A DNA stretch of 64,000 bases from DASYXT01 sp035934555 (lineage in GTDB: Bacteria; Verrucomicrobiota; Verrucomicrobiia; Limisphaerales; UBA8199): the NCBI GenBank assembly GCA_035934555.1, contig DASYXT010000111.1, positions 1-64,000 on the forward strand. Reading direction: 5' to 3'. A program made the translations under genes and the position numbers. The notes below the pieces were generated by a model. The model ran no database searches. It was not told the DNA's origin and saw only the letters and a list, made by a program, of their open reading frames with translations. Positions 31,550-41,522 of this stretch are shown here, piece after piece (the stretch's first letter is position 1; every line of letters begins with the position of its first letter).

Positions 31550-33307
31550 TTAGTCGGTTTTTGTGGTCTTTGTGCTCTCTGTGGTTGAACGCTCCCCCGC
31601 CCCCCGCTCCCACTCCACGCTATCGACCTCCTTCGGCACCAGCCCCACACAGAGGGCAGCCAGAACCATCGAGCCGCCCCCTAACAGCACCGCGTTCATC
31701 GGTTCGTTCCCCAGCAGCGACTGCATCAGCTTGCCCAAACCCAGCGACGCCAGGATTTGCGGAATCACAATGAAGAAATTGAACACGCCCATGTAGAACC
31801 CCATTTTCTCCGCGGGTATCGCATTGGCCAGCATCGCATAGGGCATCGACAAAATACTCGCCCAGGCGATCCCCACCAGCACCATGCAAATCAGCAGCAG
31901 GTGCGGTTGACGAATCACCACCGCCAGTGCCAAACCGATGCCGCCGCCCAGCAAACAAACCCGATGGATGCCGCGTGCGGTTAACTTGCGCACCAACCCG
32001 AGCAGCGCAAACGCGAACAGGAACGCCGTGCCGTTGTAGGCCGAAAAACACACCCCCCCCCAGGCAGTGCCGGCGCCGTAACTGCGCGCCTTAGCTAAGT
32101 CCTGCTCTAACCCTGCCGCCGCTGCCGCCGCTCCCTCCGTGCGCCCGGGCGCAACCCCGTTTTTGTACAGTGCCGCCGCGAACGCCTGCACCAGCGAGTT
32201 CTCCTTTTCCTTCGGTGTCACTGCGGGATTCTCCGCGAGATGCGCGGTGATCAACGCGCTCAACGCGCCCTGGTCGATGCGTTCGCTTGCATCGGGCGGA
32301 GGGGCTTTGAGCCCGAACATTTGCAACGGCACGTCGTACCACGCGCCGCTGCCGGCAGTGCCGGTCAACTCGGTTTTGCGCGATTCGTACGCCTTGGCGC
32401 TCGCCGCGCCCGCACCCCAGTATTGCTGGTTCTCCGGCTTATCCAGCGCCTGCTGCGTCAGCGCGTCGTGCACACCCAAGGGCACGCCGCCAAACACACC
32501 TTTGGCCACGGCCGGGACGAAGTACATCCACATGCAAAACAGCGCGAACCAGGTGAAGAACTGCACAATCGCGAGCTGCCGCATCGCGCGGGGCATCAAA
32601 ACAATCCCTTGCAGGATTTCGCGGAAGGCGACGCCTGTGCCGGCGGATTCACGCTTCATCCGCTGGAATGCCGCCAGGTCCTCAGGTGGGTATTCCCGGG
32701 TGGTCAGAATGGTATAAAGCACGGCAGCGAGGAACACGCCCGAACCGATGTAAAAGGCCAAGCGCACCGCCGGGGGGATGGGGCTCTGCAGCGTCGCTTC
32801 TTTGCTGACCCCAAAGCCGTTGGTCAGCATGTACGGCAACCCCGAAGACAGCACCGCGCCGAAGCCGATCAACAACGTCTGCATCGCAAAACCGCTCTTG
32901 CGTTGTTCTTTGGGCAACAGGTCGCCGACAAACGCCCGGAACGGCTCCATGCTTACGTTGATGCTCGCATCCAGAATCCACAGCAACCCTGCCGCCATCC
33001 ATAGCAAGCCGGCGTTGGGCATCGCAATCAGCGCCGCGCTCGCCAGCACGGCGCCCGTCAGAAAGTATGGCCGCCGCCGCCCCAGCCGCCCCCAAGTGCG
33101 GTCGCTGGCGTAACCGATGATCGGCTGCACCAGTAACCCGGTCAGCGGCGCCGCCAGCCACAACACCGGCAAGTCCGACTCGTTCGCGCCCAGGTACTGG
33201 TAAATGGCGCTCATGTTCGACATCTGCAATCCCCACCCGAATTGGATGCCAAAAAAGCCGAAACTCATGTTCCAGACCTGCCAGAAGCTCAAGCGCGGTT
33301 TTTGCAT
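31550..33307 (-). CDS. MFS sugar transporter, SLC45/maltose-sucrose type
   Basis: 585 residues with about twelve spans. The N-terminus MSFGFFGIQFGWGLQMSNMSAIYQYLG and the loop IGYASDRTWGRLGRRRPYFL (motif D-R-x-x-x-x-x-G-R-R-R-P) are typical of the GPH/SLC45 group, which imports sucrose or maltose with protons. A long cytoplasmic loop (about residues 285-385) with an alanine-rich helix lies mid-protein. It is divergent from the 4-alpha-glucanotransferase, so maltose or maltodextrin import is the likely role. The C-terminal tail is rich in Thr/Ser/Lys. Confidence 0.88.
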   Translation of the reverse strand: MQKPRLSFWQVWNMSFGFFGIQFGWGLQMSNMSAIYQYLGANESDLPVLWLAAPLTGLLVQPIIGYASDRTWGRLGRRRPYFLTGAVLASAALIAMPNAGLLWMAAGLLWILDASINVSMEPFRAFVGDLLPKEQRKSGFAMQTLLIGFGAVLSSGLPYMLTNGFGVSKEATLQSPIPPAVRLAFYIGSGVFLAAVLYTILTTREYPPEDLAAFQRMKRESAGTGVAFREILQGIVLMPRAMRQLAIVQFFTWFALFCMWMYFVPAVAKGVFGGVPLGVHDALTQQALDKPENQQYWGAGAASAKAYESRKTELTGTAGSGAWYDVPLQMFGLKAPPPDASERIDQGALSALITAHLAENPAVTPKEKENSLVQAFAAALYKNGVAPGRTEGAAAAAAGLEQDLAKARSYGAGTAWGGVCFSAYNGTAFLFAFALLGLVRKLTARGIHRVCLLGGGIGLALAVVIRQPHLLLICMVLVGIAWASILSMPYAMLANAIPAEKMGFYMGVFNFFIVIPQILASLGLGKLMQSLLGNEPMNAVLLGGGSMVLAALCVGLVPKEVDSVEWERGAGERSTTESTKTTKTD

Positions 33308-33664
33308 ACGAATGCGACCGCCACTGCATCATGGTTTGACGTTACAGGCAAGGCCATAACGTTTGTGAAATGCTCTCCTTGAACCCTGCCCCGTCAGGCC
33401 GCGAGGTTTTGGACTGCGCCAGCCCTCTGGCGCTTTTTCAACCCATTCAGGCGCTTCCGCAGCCATCGCGCGGCCATTATCGCTGGGGCTGTCGCTGTGC
33501 GCTCATCGGCTGTGCGTTGATGTTGCTCTTGTGGATGGAACCGCTCTCTTGGGGGTAAGCGGTCAGAAAGCGCTCTTCCACCATTCGTTTGCGGCTGACA
33601 AATCTGGCCGGTGCCTTACATTCCGCCGCCAGCGAACATGACCGCGTTGGAGCGGAGCGCGAAC
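33308..33664. other. Divergent control region, transporter/malQ
   Basis: About 356 bases with no credible gene; a 62-codon frame at 33370-33558 has no family match. An imperfect operator-like pair ACGTTA (33339-33344) and TAACGT (33357-33362) lies near the transporter start. Promoters of both genes must be here, but none stands out. Confidence 0.35.
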
Positions 33665-36373
33665 ATGAGACTCATTTTTCAACTGCGGTTTCACACCCGG
33701 CCCGGACAGGAATTGCTGCTGGTCGGCGCGCATGAATTGTTCGGCCATGACCGGCCGGAACAGGCGTTGGCGTTGCGGTATATCAACGAGGAGCTGTGGC
33801 AGGCCGAGGTGTTGATTCGGCCAGCCGCCCTGCCGGAAGCGCCGATTGCTTACCATTACATCCTGCGCGAGCCGGACGGGTCGCTCATTCACGACTGGGG
33901 CAACGACCGGGTGGTGGACCTGGCCGGCTGCAAGCTGGAGGAAATGCTGATTGTCGATTCGTGGAATCACGCCGGCTTTTTCGAAAACGTCTTCTATACT
34001 GAGCCGTTTCAACGCACCTTGCTCAAATCCGGTGAGACCGAGCTCCGGATTGCTCCACCGGCCGTTGTGACTCATCAGTTCCGAATCAAAGCGCCGTTGC
34101 TGGGTAAAGGCCAAACCCTGTGCATGCTGGGCAGCGACCCGGCGCTGGCCAATTGGGACCCCAGCGTGCCTGTGGTCTTGAACCGCATCCCGGGTGAATG
34201 CTGGCTCACGGCCGAACTCGATTTGAGCCAGGCCGCTTTTCCCATTTCTTACAAATACGGTGTTTACGATCAGGGGCGGCGCACCTTTGTCAGATATGAG
34301 GAGGGCGCGAATCGGACTTTGGATGCTCGGAGCGGGCCGGGCAAACGAACACTCGTAAACGATGGGTTCGTTCGGCTGCCGGTGACACATTGGAAAGGGG
34401 CGGGCGTGGCGGTGCCCGTATTCAGCTTGCGCTCGGAGCGGAGTTTCGGCGTCGGCGAGTTTAGCGATCTTAAACCACTGGCTGATTGGTGTCACGAGGT
34501 CGGCTTGAAATTAATTCAAATCCTGCCGGTGAACGACACGATGGCCACCGGCACATGGACCGATTCTTATCCGTATGCGGCCATCTCGGCGTTTGCTCTG
34601 CACCCGATTTATCTGAATCTGGAGGAGGTCGCGCAAGCCCGCCAGCGGCCGTTGCTCCGCGGGTTGGAGCAGGAGCGCTGGCGATTGAATGCTCTGCCGG
34701 AGTTGGATTACGAAGCCGTCGTGCGCGGCAAGGTGAGTGTGCTGCGTGAAATCTATGCGGCGCAAAAAACCAGGACCTTCAAGAGCAAAGAGTACTGCCG
34801 CTTTTTCAGGGAGAATCAGGATTGGCTGGCGCCGTATGCGGTGTTCAGTTGCTTGCGCGACCGTTATGGCACACCGGACACGGCTCAATGGCCGGAGCAC
34901 CAAAAGTACGACCCTGCGATGATGCAGACCGTCGCTGCGGCTGAGAGCACGGAGAAGGACAATGTCGGGTTTTACTATTTCCTGCAGTTCCACCTGGACC
35001 GCCAGTTTCGTGACGCGGTCGAGTACGCGCACCAAAAAGGGGTCATCGTCAAAGGTGACATCGCGATTGGTGTCGCCCGCCACAGCGCCGATACCTGGCA
35101 GCATCCCGAGTTGTTCGAGTTGCAGATGCAAGCCGGTGCGCCGCCTGACGCCTTTGCCGTCAAAGGCCAGAACTGGGGCTTCCCGACGTATAACTGGCCG
35201 CGAATGCAGGAAGACAATTTTGCCTGGTGGCGGCGGCGGTTCGCCCAGATGAGCCAGTACTGCGACGCTTTCCGCATCGACCACATCCTTGGCTTCTTCC
35301 GCATTTGGAGTATTCCGATTGCGGCAGTCGAAGGAATTCTGGGCTACTTCGTGCCGGCATTGCCGGTCGAGGCGCGCGAGTTTGCGGCCCGCCATATTGC
35401 GTTTAATCCAGAACGATACACTCTGCCATATATCACTGAGCCCGTGTTAGCGGATTTGTTCGGAGCGGAGGCGGCGGCCGTAAAAGATAAGTTTTTAAAT
35501 GCGGACGGCGCCGGGAAATTCTCTTTGAAGCCGGAGTTTGCGACGCAGCGCAGGATCGAGCGGCATTTTGCGCAGCTTCCCGCAAGTCCACTCAACGCGC
35601 AAATCAAGGAAAGCCTCTTCGATTTGCTCAGCAATGTGCTGCTGCTCGAACCCGAAGAACCGGATGCGCAGCGGTATCATTTTCGGTTTGCGAGCGAGAG
35701 CACGGCGTCTTTCCGGGCGCTGGATGCTTTCACGCAAGACCGCCTGCGCGAGCTCTACAACGATTACTTTTTCCGCCGCCAGGAATCGTTCTGGATGCGG
35801 GAAGGCCTCAAGAAACTGCCGGAGCTAAAGCGCGCGACGAACATGCTGATCTGCGGCGAGGACCTGGGGCTTGTGCCCGCCTGCGTGCCGGAAGTGATGA
35901 AGCAACTGGGCATGCTGGGCCTGGAAGTGCAGCGGATGCCCAAACGGCTTGGGCAGGAGTTCTCGCGGCCTCAGGATGCGCCGTACCTGAGCGTCGTGAC
36001 ACCGTCCACCCACGACATGAGCACCATCCGCGGTTGGTGGATGGAAAACCCGCAGGTGACGCAGAAGTTTTTCAACCAGGAACTCGGGTTGCCGGGAATC
36101 GCCCCGGCAGACTGCCCCGGCCGGCTGAATGAAGCGGTCGTGCAGCAACACCTGGCTTCACCCGCTATGTGGAGCATCTTTCAAATCCAGGACCTGCTGG
36201 GAATGGACGAAACGCTGCGCCGGCCCGATGCCGCGGCTGAACGCATCAACGTGCCGGCCCAGCCAAATTATTACTGGCGCTATCGCATGCACTTCCCCGT
36301 CGAGCGGTTGCTCGGGGCGGGGGATTTCAACCACAGGCTGCGCGGGTTGCTCGCGCAGAGCTCACGGGCTTAG
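33665..36373 (+). CDS. malQ: 4-alpha-glucanotransferase, DPE2 type, with tandem CBM20
   Basis: 902 residues. ATG at 33665 has GGAG seven bases upstream and starts the first starch-binding domain (MRLIFQLRFHTRPGQELLLVG). A second CBM20 follows near residues 130-225 (VVTHQFRIKAPLLGKGQTLCMLG). The GH77 catalytic part has nucleophile Asp-539 (FRIDH), acid/base Glu-732 (ICGEDLG) and Asp-784 (STHDMSTIRGWW). E. coli MalQ is shorter and lacks CBM20 domains; the two-CBM20 form is like plant cytosolic DPE2, which moves glucose from maltose to branched glucan. No signal peptide, so it is cytosolic. It pairs with the divergent disaccharide importer. It overlaps the malic-enzyme stop by three bases. Confidence 0.94.
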   Translation: MRLIFQLRFHTRPGQELLLVGAHELFGHDRPEQALALRYINEELWQAEVLIRPAALPEAPIAYHYILREPDGSLIHDWGNDRVVDLAGCKLEEMLIVDSWNHAGFFENVFYTEPFQRTLLKSGETELRIAPPAVVTHQFRIKAPLLGKGQTLCMLGSDPALANWDPSVPVVLNRIPGECWLTAELDLSQAAFPISYKYGVYDQGRRTFVRYEEGANRTLDARSGPGKRTLVNDGFVRLPVTHWKGAGVAVPVFSLRSERSFGVGEFSDLKPLADWCHEVGLKLIQILPVNDTMATGTWTDSYPYAAISAFALHPIYLNLEEVAQARQRPLLRGLEQERWRLNALPELDYEAVVRGKVSVLREIYAAQKTRTFKSKEYCRFFRENQDWLAPYAVFSCLRDRYGTPDTAQWPEHQKYDPAMMQTVAAAESTEKDNVGFYYFLQFHLDRQFRDAVEYAHQKGVIVKGDIAIGVARHSADTWQHPELFELQMQAGAPPDAFAVKGQNWGFPTYNWPRMQEDNFAWWRRRFAQMSQYCDAFRIDHILGFFRIWSIPIAAVEGILGYFVPALPVEAREFAARHIAFNPERYTLPYITEPVLADLFGAEAAAVKDKFLNADGAGKFSLKPEFATQRRIERHFAQLPASPLNAQIKESLFDLLSNVLLLEPEEPDAQRYHFRFASESTASFRALDAFTQDRLRELYNDYFFRRQESFWMREGLKKLPELKRATNMLICGEDLGLVPACVPEVMKQLGMLGLEVQRMPKRLGQEFSRPQDAPYLSVVTPSTHDMSTIRGWWMENPQVTQKFFNQELGLPGIAPADCPGRLNEAVVQQHLASPAMWSIFQIQDLLGMDETLRRPDAAAERINVPAQPNYYWRYRMHFPVERLLGAGDFNHRLRGLLAQSSRA

Positions 36374-38277
36374 CTGATGCCGCCACTCATTGCGGGACGA
36401 ACATGCCGGCCCGCTGCCGCCGTCACTGACAAGAGCTCATTCTGGTTGGAGTCGTCGTAATCCGGGAACCAGCAGAAAGTCTCGAGCGCAAGGTTCAACG
36501 CCTCGTCGGTGAGGGTGCGGCCGAGCCCTTCGTCACGCGCGGTTTGCGCAACTCGGAATGCGATGCGCCGACTCAGGTCGCGCAACTGCTGCAAACTTGG
36601 GTAGAGGCAACCGGTTTGAGCGGCGTGCGCTCCGGCGACCTCCGCCAAAGCATTCGCCGCAGCCAGGAACATCGAATCGGTCACCCGGCTGGCTTCACTG
36701 ATGAGCACACCCAACCCCAGCCCGGGAAACACAAATACATTATTGCATTGGCCGATCACATGTTTCTTGCCGTTGAAAACCACCGGCTCAAAGGGCGAAC
36801 CGGTTGCCACCAAGGCCCGGCCGCCGGTATGCAACAGCGCTTCGCTCGGCGTGCATTCGGCTTTACTCGTAGGGTTGCTCAACGGGAAGATCAACGGGCG
36901 CTCGCAACCTGTGGCCAGCGCGCGCAGCACCGCCGGGGTGAAATCGCCCGCCTGCCCGGTTGTCCCAATCAAAACCGTCGGCCGGAACGCAGCGACCACT
37001 TGCTCCAAGGCAGCCGGAGGCGGGTCGGGCAGACCGATCGTGGCAAAATCCTCCGGCCGCAACGCCACTTCCTGTTTATGCGTTTCCAGCTCGGACCTTT
37101 TTTGGCAAACCACCCCGCCGGAATCGACGAAAACCTGCCGCTGACGCACTTCGGTGTCGGTCAATCCTTCAGCGCGCAAAGCGGTGCGGAGCAGCCGGCC
37201 GATGCCGACGCCGGCGGCCCCCGAACCGACCAGGAGGAATCGCTGGTCGCGCAGAGCCTGGCCGGTGACGCGCAGGCCGGCGAGAATCCCCGCCAAGGTC
37301 ACGGCCGAAGTTCCCTGGATGTCATCATTGAAGCTGGGCAACCGCCGCAGATATCGGCCTAGCAGATTGAACGCGTTGGCCTTTTTAAAATCCTCCCACT
37401 GCAGCAGCGCGCGCGGAAACACATGCCGCACGCCCTGCACAAACTCCTCGACGAATGAGTCATATTCCGCCCCGCGCAGCCGTCGTCCGCGGTACCCGAT
37501 ATAGTAGGGGTCCTCCAGCAACTCGCCGTTATCGGTCCCCACATCGAGGCTGATCGGCAGGCACAGCGAGGGATGGATGCCGGCGCCGGCCGAATACAAC
37601 ACCAGTTTGCCGACCGGTATCGCCATGCCGCCCGCGCCCTGGTCGCCCAGGCCCAGAATCCGTTCATTGTCGGTGACCACGATTAACCGGATGTCCCTCT
37701 GGCTGAAATTGCGCAGGCGCTCGGCGATGTGACCACGGTCGTTGGGGCAAAGAAACAGCCCGCGCGGCCGGCGGTAAATGTGGCTGAACTGCTGGCAGGC
37801 CAGACCGACGGTCGGGGTATAAATAATTGGCGTCAGCCGTTCCAGGTTGTCCACCAGCAACCGGTAAAAAAGCGTCTCATTGCGGTCCAACAGCGCGATC
37901 AGGCCGATGTATTGCTCCAGCGGTTCCTGCTTGGAAAGAATGTGCTCCAACTCCATGGCTTCCTGCTGTTGGATGCTCAGCACGGAGGGCGGCAACATGC
38001 CTCCGATGCCCAACTGATGCCGTTGTTCCAGCGTGAACGCCAAATCCCGGTTTTGTGACGGGTCGCGCATCACTCGCTCCCCCGGCGACCAGCTAATTTT
38101 AAAAGCCGATTGGTCTCTCATATGGCAGAAGGTTGACCCGTCCTTATCGTGCGCCATTTGATGCCAAATGGCTAAGCCGCGGTTGTCCATCATGCGCCAT
38201 TTTTTGCCTGGGGACGACCGGTCGGCCAATACCTTGAGGCATTGGTCATGGTTCGTCATTTGGACAATTGGCTTCAA
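36370..38277 (-). CDS. maeA: NAD-dependent malic enzyme
   Basis: Up to 635 residues. It oxidatively decarboxylates malate to pyruvate. LERLTPIIYTPTVGLACQQF holds the catalytic tyrosine, RILGLGDQGAGGMAIPVGKL the malate site, and SFNDDIQGTSAVTLAGILAG the metal-binding aspartates. LLVGSGAAGVGIGRLL is the NAD-binding fold. The length fits the E. coli MaeA class. The start is uncertain: typical members begin close to what is residue 75 here, and the preceding part (with Met at 7, 29, 30, 41 and 53) is not conserved; no ribosome site decides. It is convergent with malQ. Confidence 0.93.
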   Translation of the reverse strand: MKPIVQMTNHDQCLKVLADRSSPGKKWRMMDNRGLAIWHQMAHDKDGSTFCHMRDQSAFKISWSPGERVMRDPSQNRDLAFTLEQRHQLGIGGMLPPSVLSIQQQEAMELEHILSKQEPLEQYIGLIALLDRNETLFYRLLVDNLERLTPIIYTPTVGLACQQFSHIYRRPRGLFLCPNDRGHIAERLRNFSQRDIRLIVVTDNERILGLGDQGAGGMAIPVGKLVLYSAGAGIHPSLCLPISLDVGTDNGELLEDPYYIGYRGRRLRGAEYDSFVEEFVQGVRHVFPRALLQWEDFKKANAFNLLGRYLRRLPSFNDDIQGTSAVTLAGILAGLRVTGQALRDQRFLLVGSGAAGVGIGRLLRTALRAEGLTDTEVRQRQVFVDSGGVVCQKRSELETHKQEVALRPEDFATIGLPDPPPAALEQVVAAFRPTVLIGTTGQAGDFTPAVLRALATGCERPLIFPLSNPTSKAECTPSEALLHTGGRALVATGSPFEPVVFNGKKHVIGQCNNVFVFPGLGLGVLISEASRVTDSMFLAAANALAEVAGAHAAQTGCLYPSLQQLRDLSRRIAFRVAQTARDEGLGRTLTDEALNLALETFCWFPDYDDSNQNELLSVTAAAGRHVRPAMSGGIS

Positions 38278-38310
38278 TCGATGCCAACTGAACCTGCCTC
38301 CATCACTTTA

Positions 38311-41124
38311 TTATCCGTTCAGCGCGTCGAGCGACGCTTTGACACGGTCGCGTTTGGTCTGCCACTCGGCTAAGCGTTGCTGGTGCTCCTGAAGCACATG
38401 TGGCGGGGCCTTCGCAGTGAAATTCGGGTTATCGAGTTTCTGCCGCGCTTTGGCGATTTCGGCTTCGATATTTTTGAGCTCTTTGCTGAGCCGCGCGGCC
38501 TCGGCCGCCTTGTCCACTTGCCCTTCCAACGGCAGGTGCAATTCGCCCAAAGCCGCATGAACGACCGGCGTGCCTTTGGGCGGCTGATAATTCGGGTCCA
38601 CCTCGACGGCTTCGGCGTTGAGCAACAGCTTCATCACTTCGAGGTCTTGCGGAGGAACAGCGCCGGCCGGTTTAAACACGAATTTAACCTTCTTACCGGC
38701 GGGCAGGTTGGCTTCACGCCGCAGATTTCGGCCCTGGGTGATGATCTCGAACTTGGCGTTTACAATGTCGAGGTAACAGGCATCGAGTCCGTAGTGCGCG
38801 ACGAAATCCTGGTCGAGTGCTTTGGGCCAGGGCGCAAACAGGATCGTCTGCCCGCCCTGCTGTTGCGGCATGTCCTGCGCATAGCCCAGGCCGTGCCAGA
38901 GCTCTTCGGTAATGAAGGGTAGGAATGGATGGAACAGGCGCAGGGTGTGCGACAGGACAAAGTCCAGTACAGCGAGAGTGTTGGCGCGCCGGGGCTCGGC
39001 CGCCGGGTCGGCGCTGGCCTTGGGCGCGAGGCTCGCCTTGCTGGCCTCGACATACCAATCGCAATACTCGCTCCAGAAAAATCGATAGAGGGTTTGGGTG
39101 GCTTCATTGAAGCGGTATTCGGCGAACGCGGTGGTGATCTCCCGAATCGCCTGGTCCAGCTTCAGCAGGATCCATTTGTCGTAGCCGTTGAGCAGCTCGG
39201 GAACAATTTCGCCCTGGACCTCGCCGCCCTGCATTTGGCGGAAGCGGCACGCGTTCCAGAGTTTGTTGCAAAAGTTTCGGCCCAGCTCGACATCCTTTTC
39301 ATCGAAGAGCACGTCCTGGCCGAGCGGCGCGCTGCGCATCGTGCCGAAGCGCAGCGCATCGGCGCCGTAGGTCGCGATGAGTTCGAGCGGGTCGGGCGAA
39401 TTGCCCAGGCTCTTGCTCATCTTGCGGCCAAGCTTATCGCGGATAATGCCGGTGAAATAAACATTCCGGAAGGGCAACTCGCCCATGAACTCAAACCCGG
39501 CCATGATCATGCGCGCGACCCAGAAGAAAATGATGTCCGGGCCGGTAACGAGATCGCTCGTGGGATAGAATTTCTTCAGCGTGTCAGTCTGTTCGGGCCA
39601 ACCCATGGTGGCGAACGGCCAAAGCCAGGAACTAAACCAGGTGTCGAGGACATCGGGGTCTTGCTCCCAGCCCGGACCTGGAGAGTCGCTTTGAACTCGA
39701 ATCAGATCCTGGTTGCTGTTGACATCCGACGACAGATTGGCAATCGATACTTGTGGGTCCGGCGAAGGCCGTGGGGCCAACTTCTCCGCAAGGGGATGTG
39801 CCTCCGGAGGATTCTTACCGCCGGGCCCGCCTTCCAAGCTCCAGCGGTTGTACCATACCGGGACCCGATGCCCCCACCAGAGTTGCCGGCTGATGCACCA
39901 GTCTTTGATGTTCTGCATCCAGTGGGAGTAGGTCTTGGACCACCGTTCAGGATGAAACGCAATTCCACCGTCTTCCACTGCCCTGGTTGAAGACTCCACA
40001 CTCGGGTACTTCAAAAACCACTGCTCGCTCAAGTACGGCTCGATGGGCACATGACTGCGCTGGCTGTACCCCACGTTGTGTGTGTAATCCTCAACCTTTA
40101 ACAGCAACCCTTGTCCGGTGAGTTCCTCGACCACCGCTTTCCGAGCCTCCATCCGGTCCAGGCCGGCAAAATCTTCGCCGGCGGCAGCCGTCATGTCGCC
40201 ATTTGGCGCGATGATCACAGTCAGTGGCAGATTGTGCCTCAGTGCCATCGCGTAATCGTTCGGGTCATGGGCGGGCGTCACTTTCACGCAGCCCGTTCCG
40301 AACTTCGGATCCACAAAATCATCGGCGATTATGGGGATGGATTTGTTCTGGAGCGGCAAGAGGCAACGGCGTCCCGGCAGGCCGGCGTAGCGCGGATCGT
40401 TCGGATTCACCGCCACCGCTTCGTCGCCCAGCATCGTCTCCGGGCGAGTGGTGGCGACCACGACAAACTCGTTGGCCAATGGTTTGCCTTTCGCATCCAG
40501 GAGCGGGTACTTCAAATGCCAGAGTTGGCCCTTTTCCTCAGTCATCTCCACTTCTTCATCGGACAAAGCGGTCTGGGCCGCCGGGTCCCAATTCACCATC
40601 CGCTTGCCGCGGTAGATCAGCCCCTTTTTGTAGAGCTCGACGAACACCTTCTGCACGCATTGCGAGTAGGCGGGGTCCATGGTGAAGCGCAATCGTGACC
40701 AATCACAGGAGCAACCCAGCTTTTGCAACTGTTGGATGATGAGGCCGCCGTGTTTCTCTTTCCAGGCCCAGGCGAATTCGAGAAATTTTTCGCGCCCGAT
40801 GTCCTCGCGGTGCTTCATCACACCTTCCTTGCGCAGTGCCCGTTCCACGACGGCCTGAGTCGCGATCCCGGCGTGGTCGGTGCCCGGCAGCCACAGCACT
40901 TCTTTGCCTTCCATGCGGGCCTTGCGCGCGAGGATGTCCTGGATGGTGTTATTCAGGACGTGCCCCAGATGGAGCATGCCGGTGACGTTGGGCGGTGGGA
41001 TGACAATCGAATACGCTGGTTTGGGCGATTTGGGATCCGCCGTGAAGCAATTCTGCTTCAGCCAAAAATCGTACCACTTCTCCTCGACCGCTTGTGGTTC
41101 GTAAGCTTTGGAAATCTCGGCCAT
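38311..41124 (-). CDS. valS: Valyl-tRNA synthetase
   Basis: 937 residues. It charges tRNA-Val. The class I signatures are HLGH (52-55) in PPPNVTGMLHLGHVLN and KMSKS (568-572). VVATTRPETMLGDEAVAV is in the editing domain, and GTDHAGIATQ is typical of ValRS. A C-terminal coiled-coil arm (KELKNIEAEIAKARQKL) is present, as usual. Length is normal. Upstream lies a large inverted-repeat element (41231-41426), not an obvious T-box. Confidence 0.97.
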   Translation of the reverse strand: MAEISKAYEPQAVEEKWYDFWLKQNCFTADPKSPKPAYSIVIPPPNVTGMLHLGHVLNNTIQDILARKARMEGKEVLWLPGTDHAGIATQAVVERALRKEGVMKHREDIGREKFLEFAWAWKEKHGGLIIQQLQKLGCSCDWSRLRFTMDPAYSQCVQKVFVELYKKGLIYRGKRMVNWDPAAQTALSDEEVEMTEEKGQLWHLKYPLLDAKGKPLANEFVVVATTRPETMLGDEAVAVNPNDPRYAGLPGRRCLLPLQNKSIPIIADDFVDPKFGTGCVKVTPAHDPNDYAMALRHNLPLTVIIAPNGDMTAAAGEDFAGLDRMEARKAVVEELTGQGLLLKVEDYTHNVGYSQRSHVPIEPYLSEQWFLKYPSVESSTRAVEDGGIAFHPERWSKTYSHWMQNIKDWCISRQLWWGHRVPVWYNRWSLEGGPGGKNPPEAHPLAEKLAPRPSPDPQVSIANLSSDVNSNQDLIRVQSDSPGPGWEQDPDVLDTWFSSWLWPFATMGWPEQTDTLKKFYPTSDLVTGPDIIFFWVARMIMAGFEFMGELPFRNVYFTGIIRDKLGRKMSKSLGNSPDPLELIATYGADALRFGTMRSAPLGQDVLFDEKDVELGRNFCNKLWNACRFRQMQGGEVQGEIVPELLNGYDKWILLKLDQAIREITTAFAEYRFNEATQTLYRFFWSEYCDWYVEASKASLAPKASADPAAEPRRANTLAVLDFVLSHTLRLFHPFLPFITEELWHGLGYAQDMPQQQGGQTILFAPWPKALDQDFVAHYGLDACYLDIVNAKFEIITQGRNLRREANLPAGKKVKFVFKPAGAVPPQDLEVMKLLLNAEAVEVDPNYQPPKGTPVVHAALGELHLPLEGQVDKAAEAARLSKELKNIEAEIAKARQKLDNPNFTAKAPPHVLQEHQQRLAEWQTKRDRVKASLDALNG

Positions 41125-41230
41125 GCGTCACCCGGTAATAGAATTTGAACGTAATGCAGGTTTCCAATCGTTGTCATTACCCATATCTCCTCCAAGCCCG
41201 CATAAGTTGCGCTCGCGGACGGCCGGCTGG

Positions 41231-41426
41231 AACCCCGTAGCGGTGGCCTGTTTATAGACCGTCCAGCACCTCCCCGATTGTTTTTTTGTTTTTCGGCCCC
41301 GCTTATTCACCAATCCTCGGCCACTCCAGCTCAAGTCCGATCTGGAATGAGCGGGGCCGAAAAACAAAAAAACAAAAATGAAGAGGGCTGCGACCGGTAC
41401 TATAAACAGGCCACCCCTACGGGGTT
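41231..41426. repeat. Nested inverted-repeat element of about 196 bp
   Basis: Outer arms 41231-41257 and 41400-41426 are complementary at 26 of 27 positions (one mismatch). Inner arms 41280-41303 and 41350-41373 are perfect over 24 bases and carry T-rich/A-rich runs (GTTTTTTTG). The segments between inner and outer arms also match partly. The whole could fold into one long hairpin. It has no gene. MITE-like element, large cruciform or double terminator are the options. Confidence 0.7.
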
Positions 41427-41483
41427 TTTGAGACCGCGCCTCCTCAGTTGCCCGAAGTAGTTTCATTTAGGCGCTCCTTTAGC

Positions 41484-41511
41484 GATACAGCAGATTAACA
41501 ATCTGCGCTAC
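41484..41511. repeat. REP-like hairpin
   Basis: GCAGATT-AAC-AATCTGC (41490-41506) lies inside weaker outer GCG/CGC pairing. It sits 12 bases past the cimA stop, so it could serve as its terminator, although there is no T-run. This motif resembles dispersed intergenic palindromes I associate with Verrucomicrobiota (from memory). Confidence 0.45.
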
Positions 41512-41522
41512 ACGTTGCCCAC

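Noticed and set aside
33370..33558. 62-residue frame between transporter and malQ
   Set aside because: No ribosome site, no recognisable family; probably chance.
38153..38173. GCCATTTG...CAAATGGC inverted repeat as an operator
   Set aside because: It lies in the presumed malic-enzyme N-terminal coding part; start is uncertain, so no regulatory claim is made.
41231..41426. T-box riboswitch controlling valS
   Set aside because: No T-box sequence or specifier loop seen, and the symmetry is of a long inverted repeat instead.
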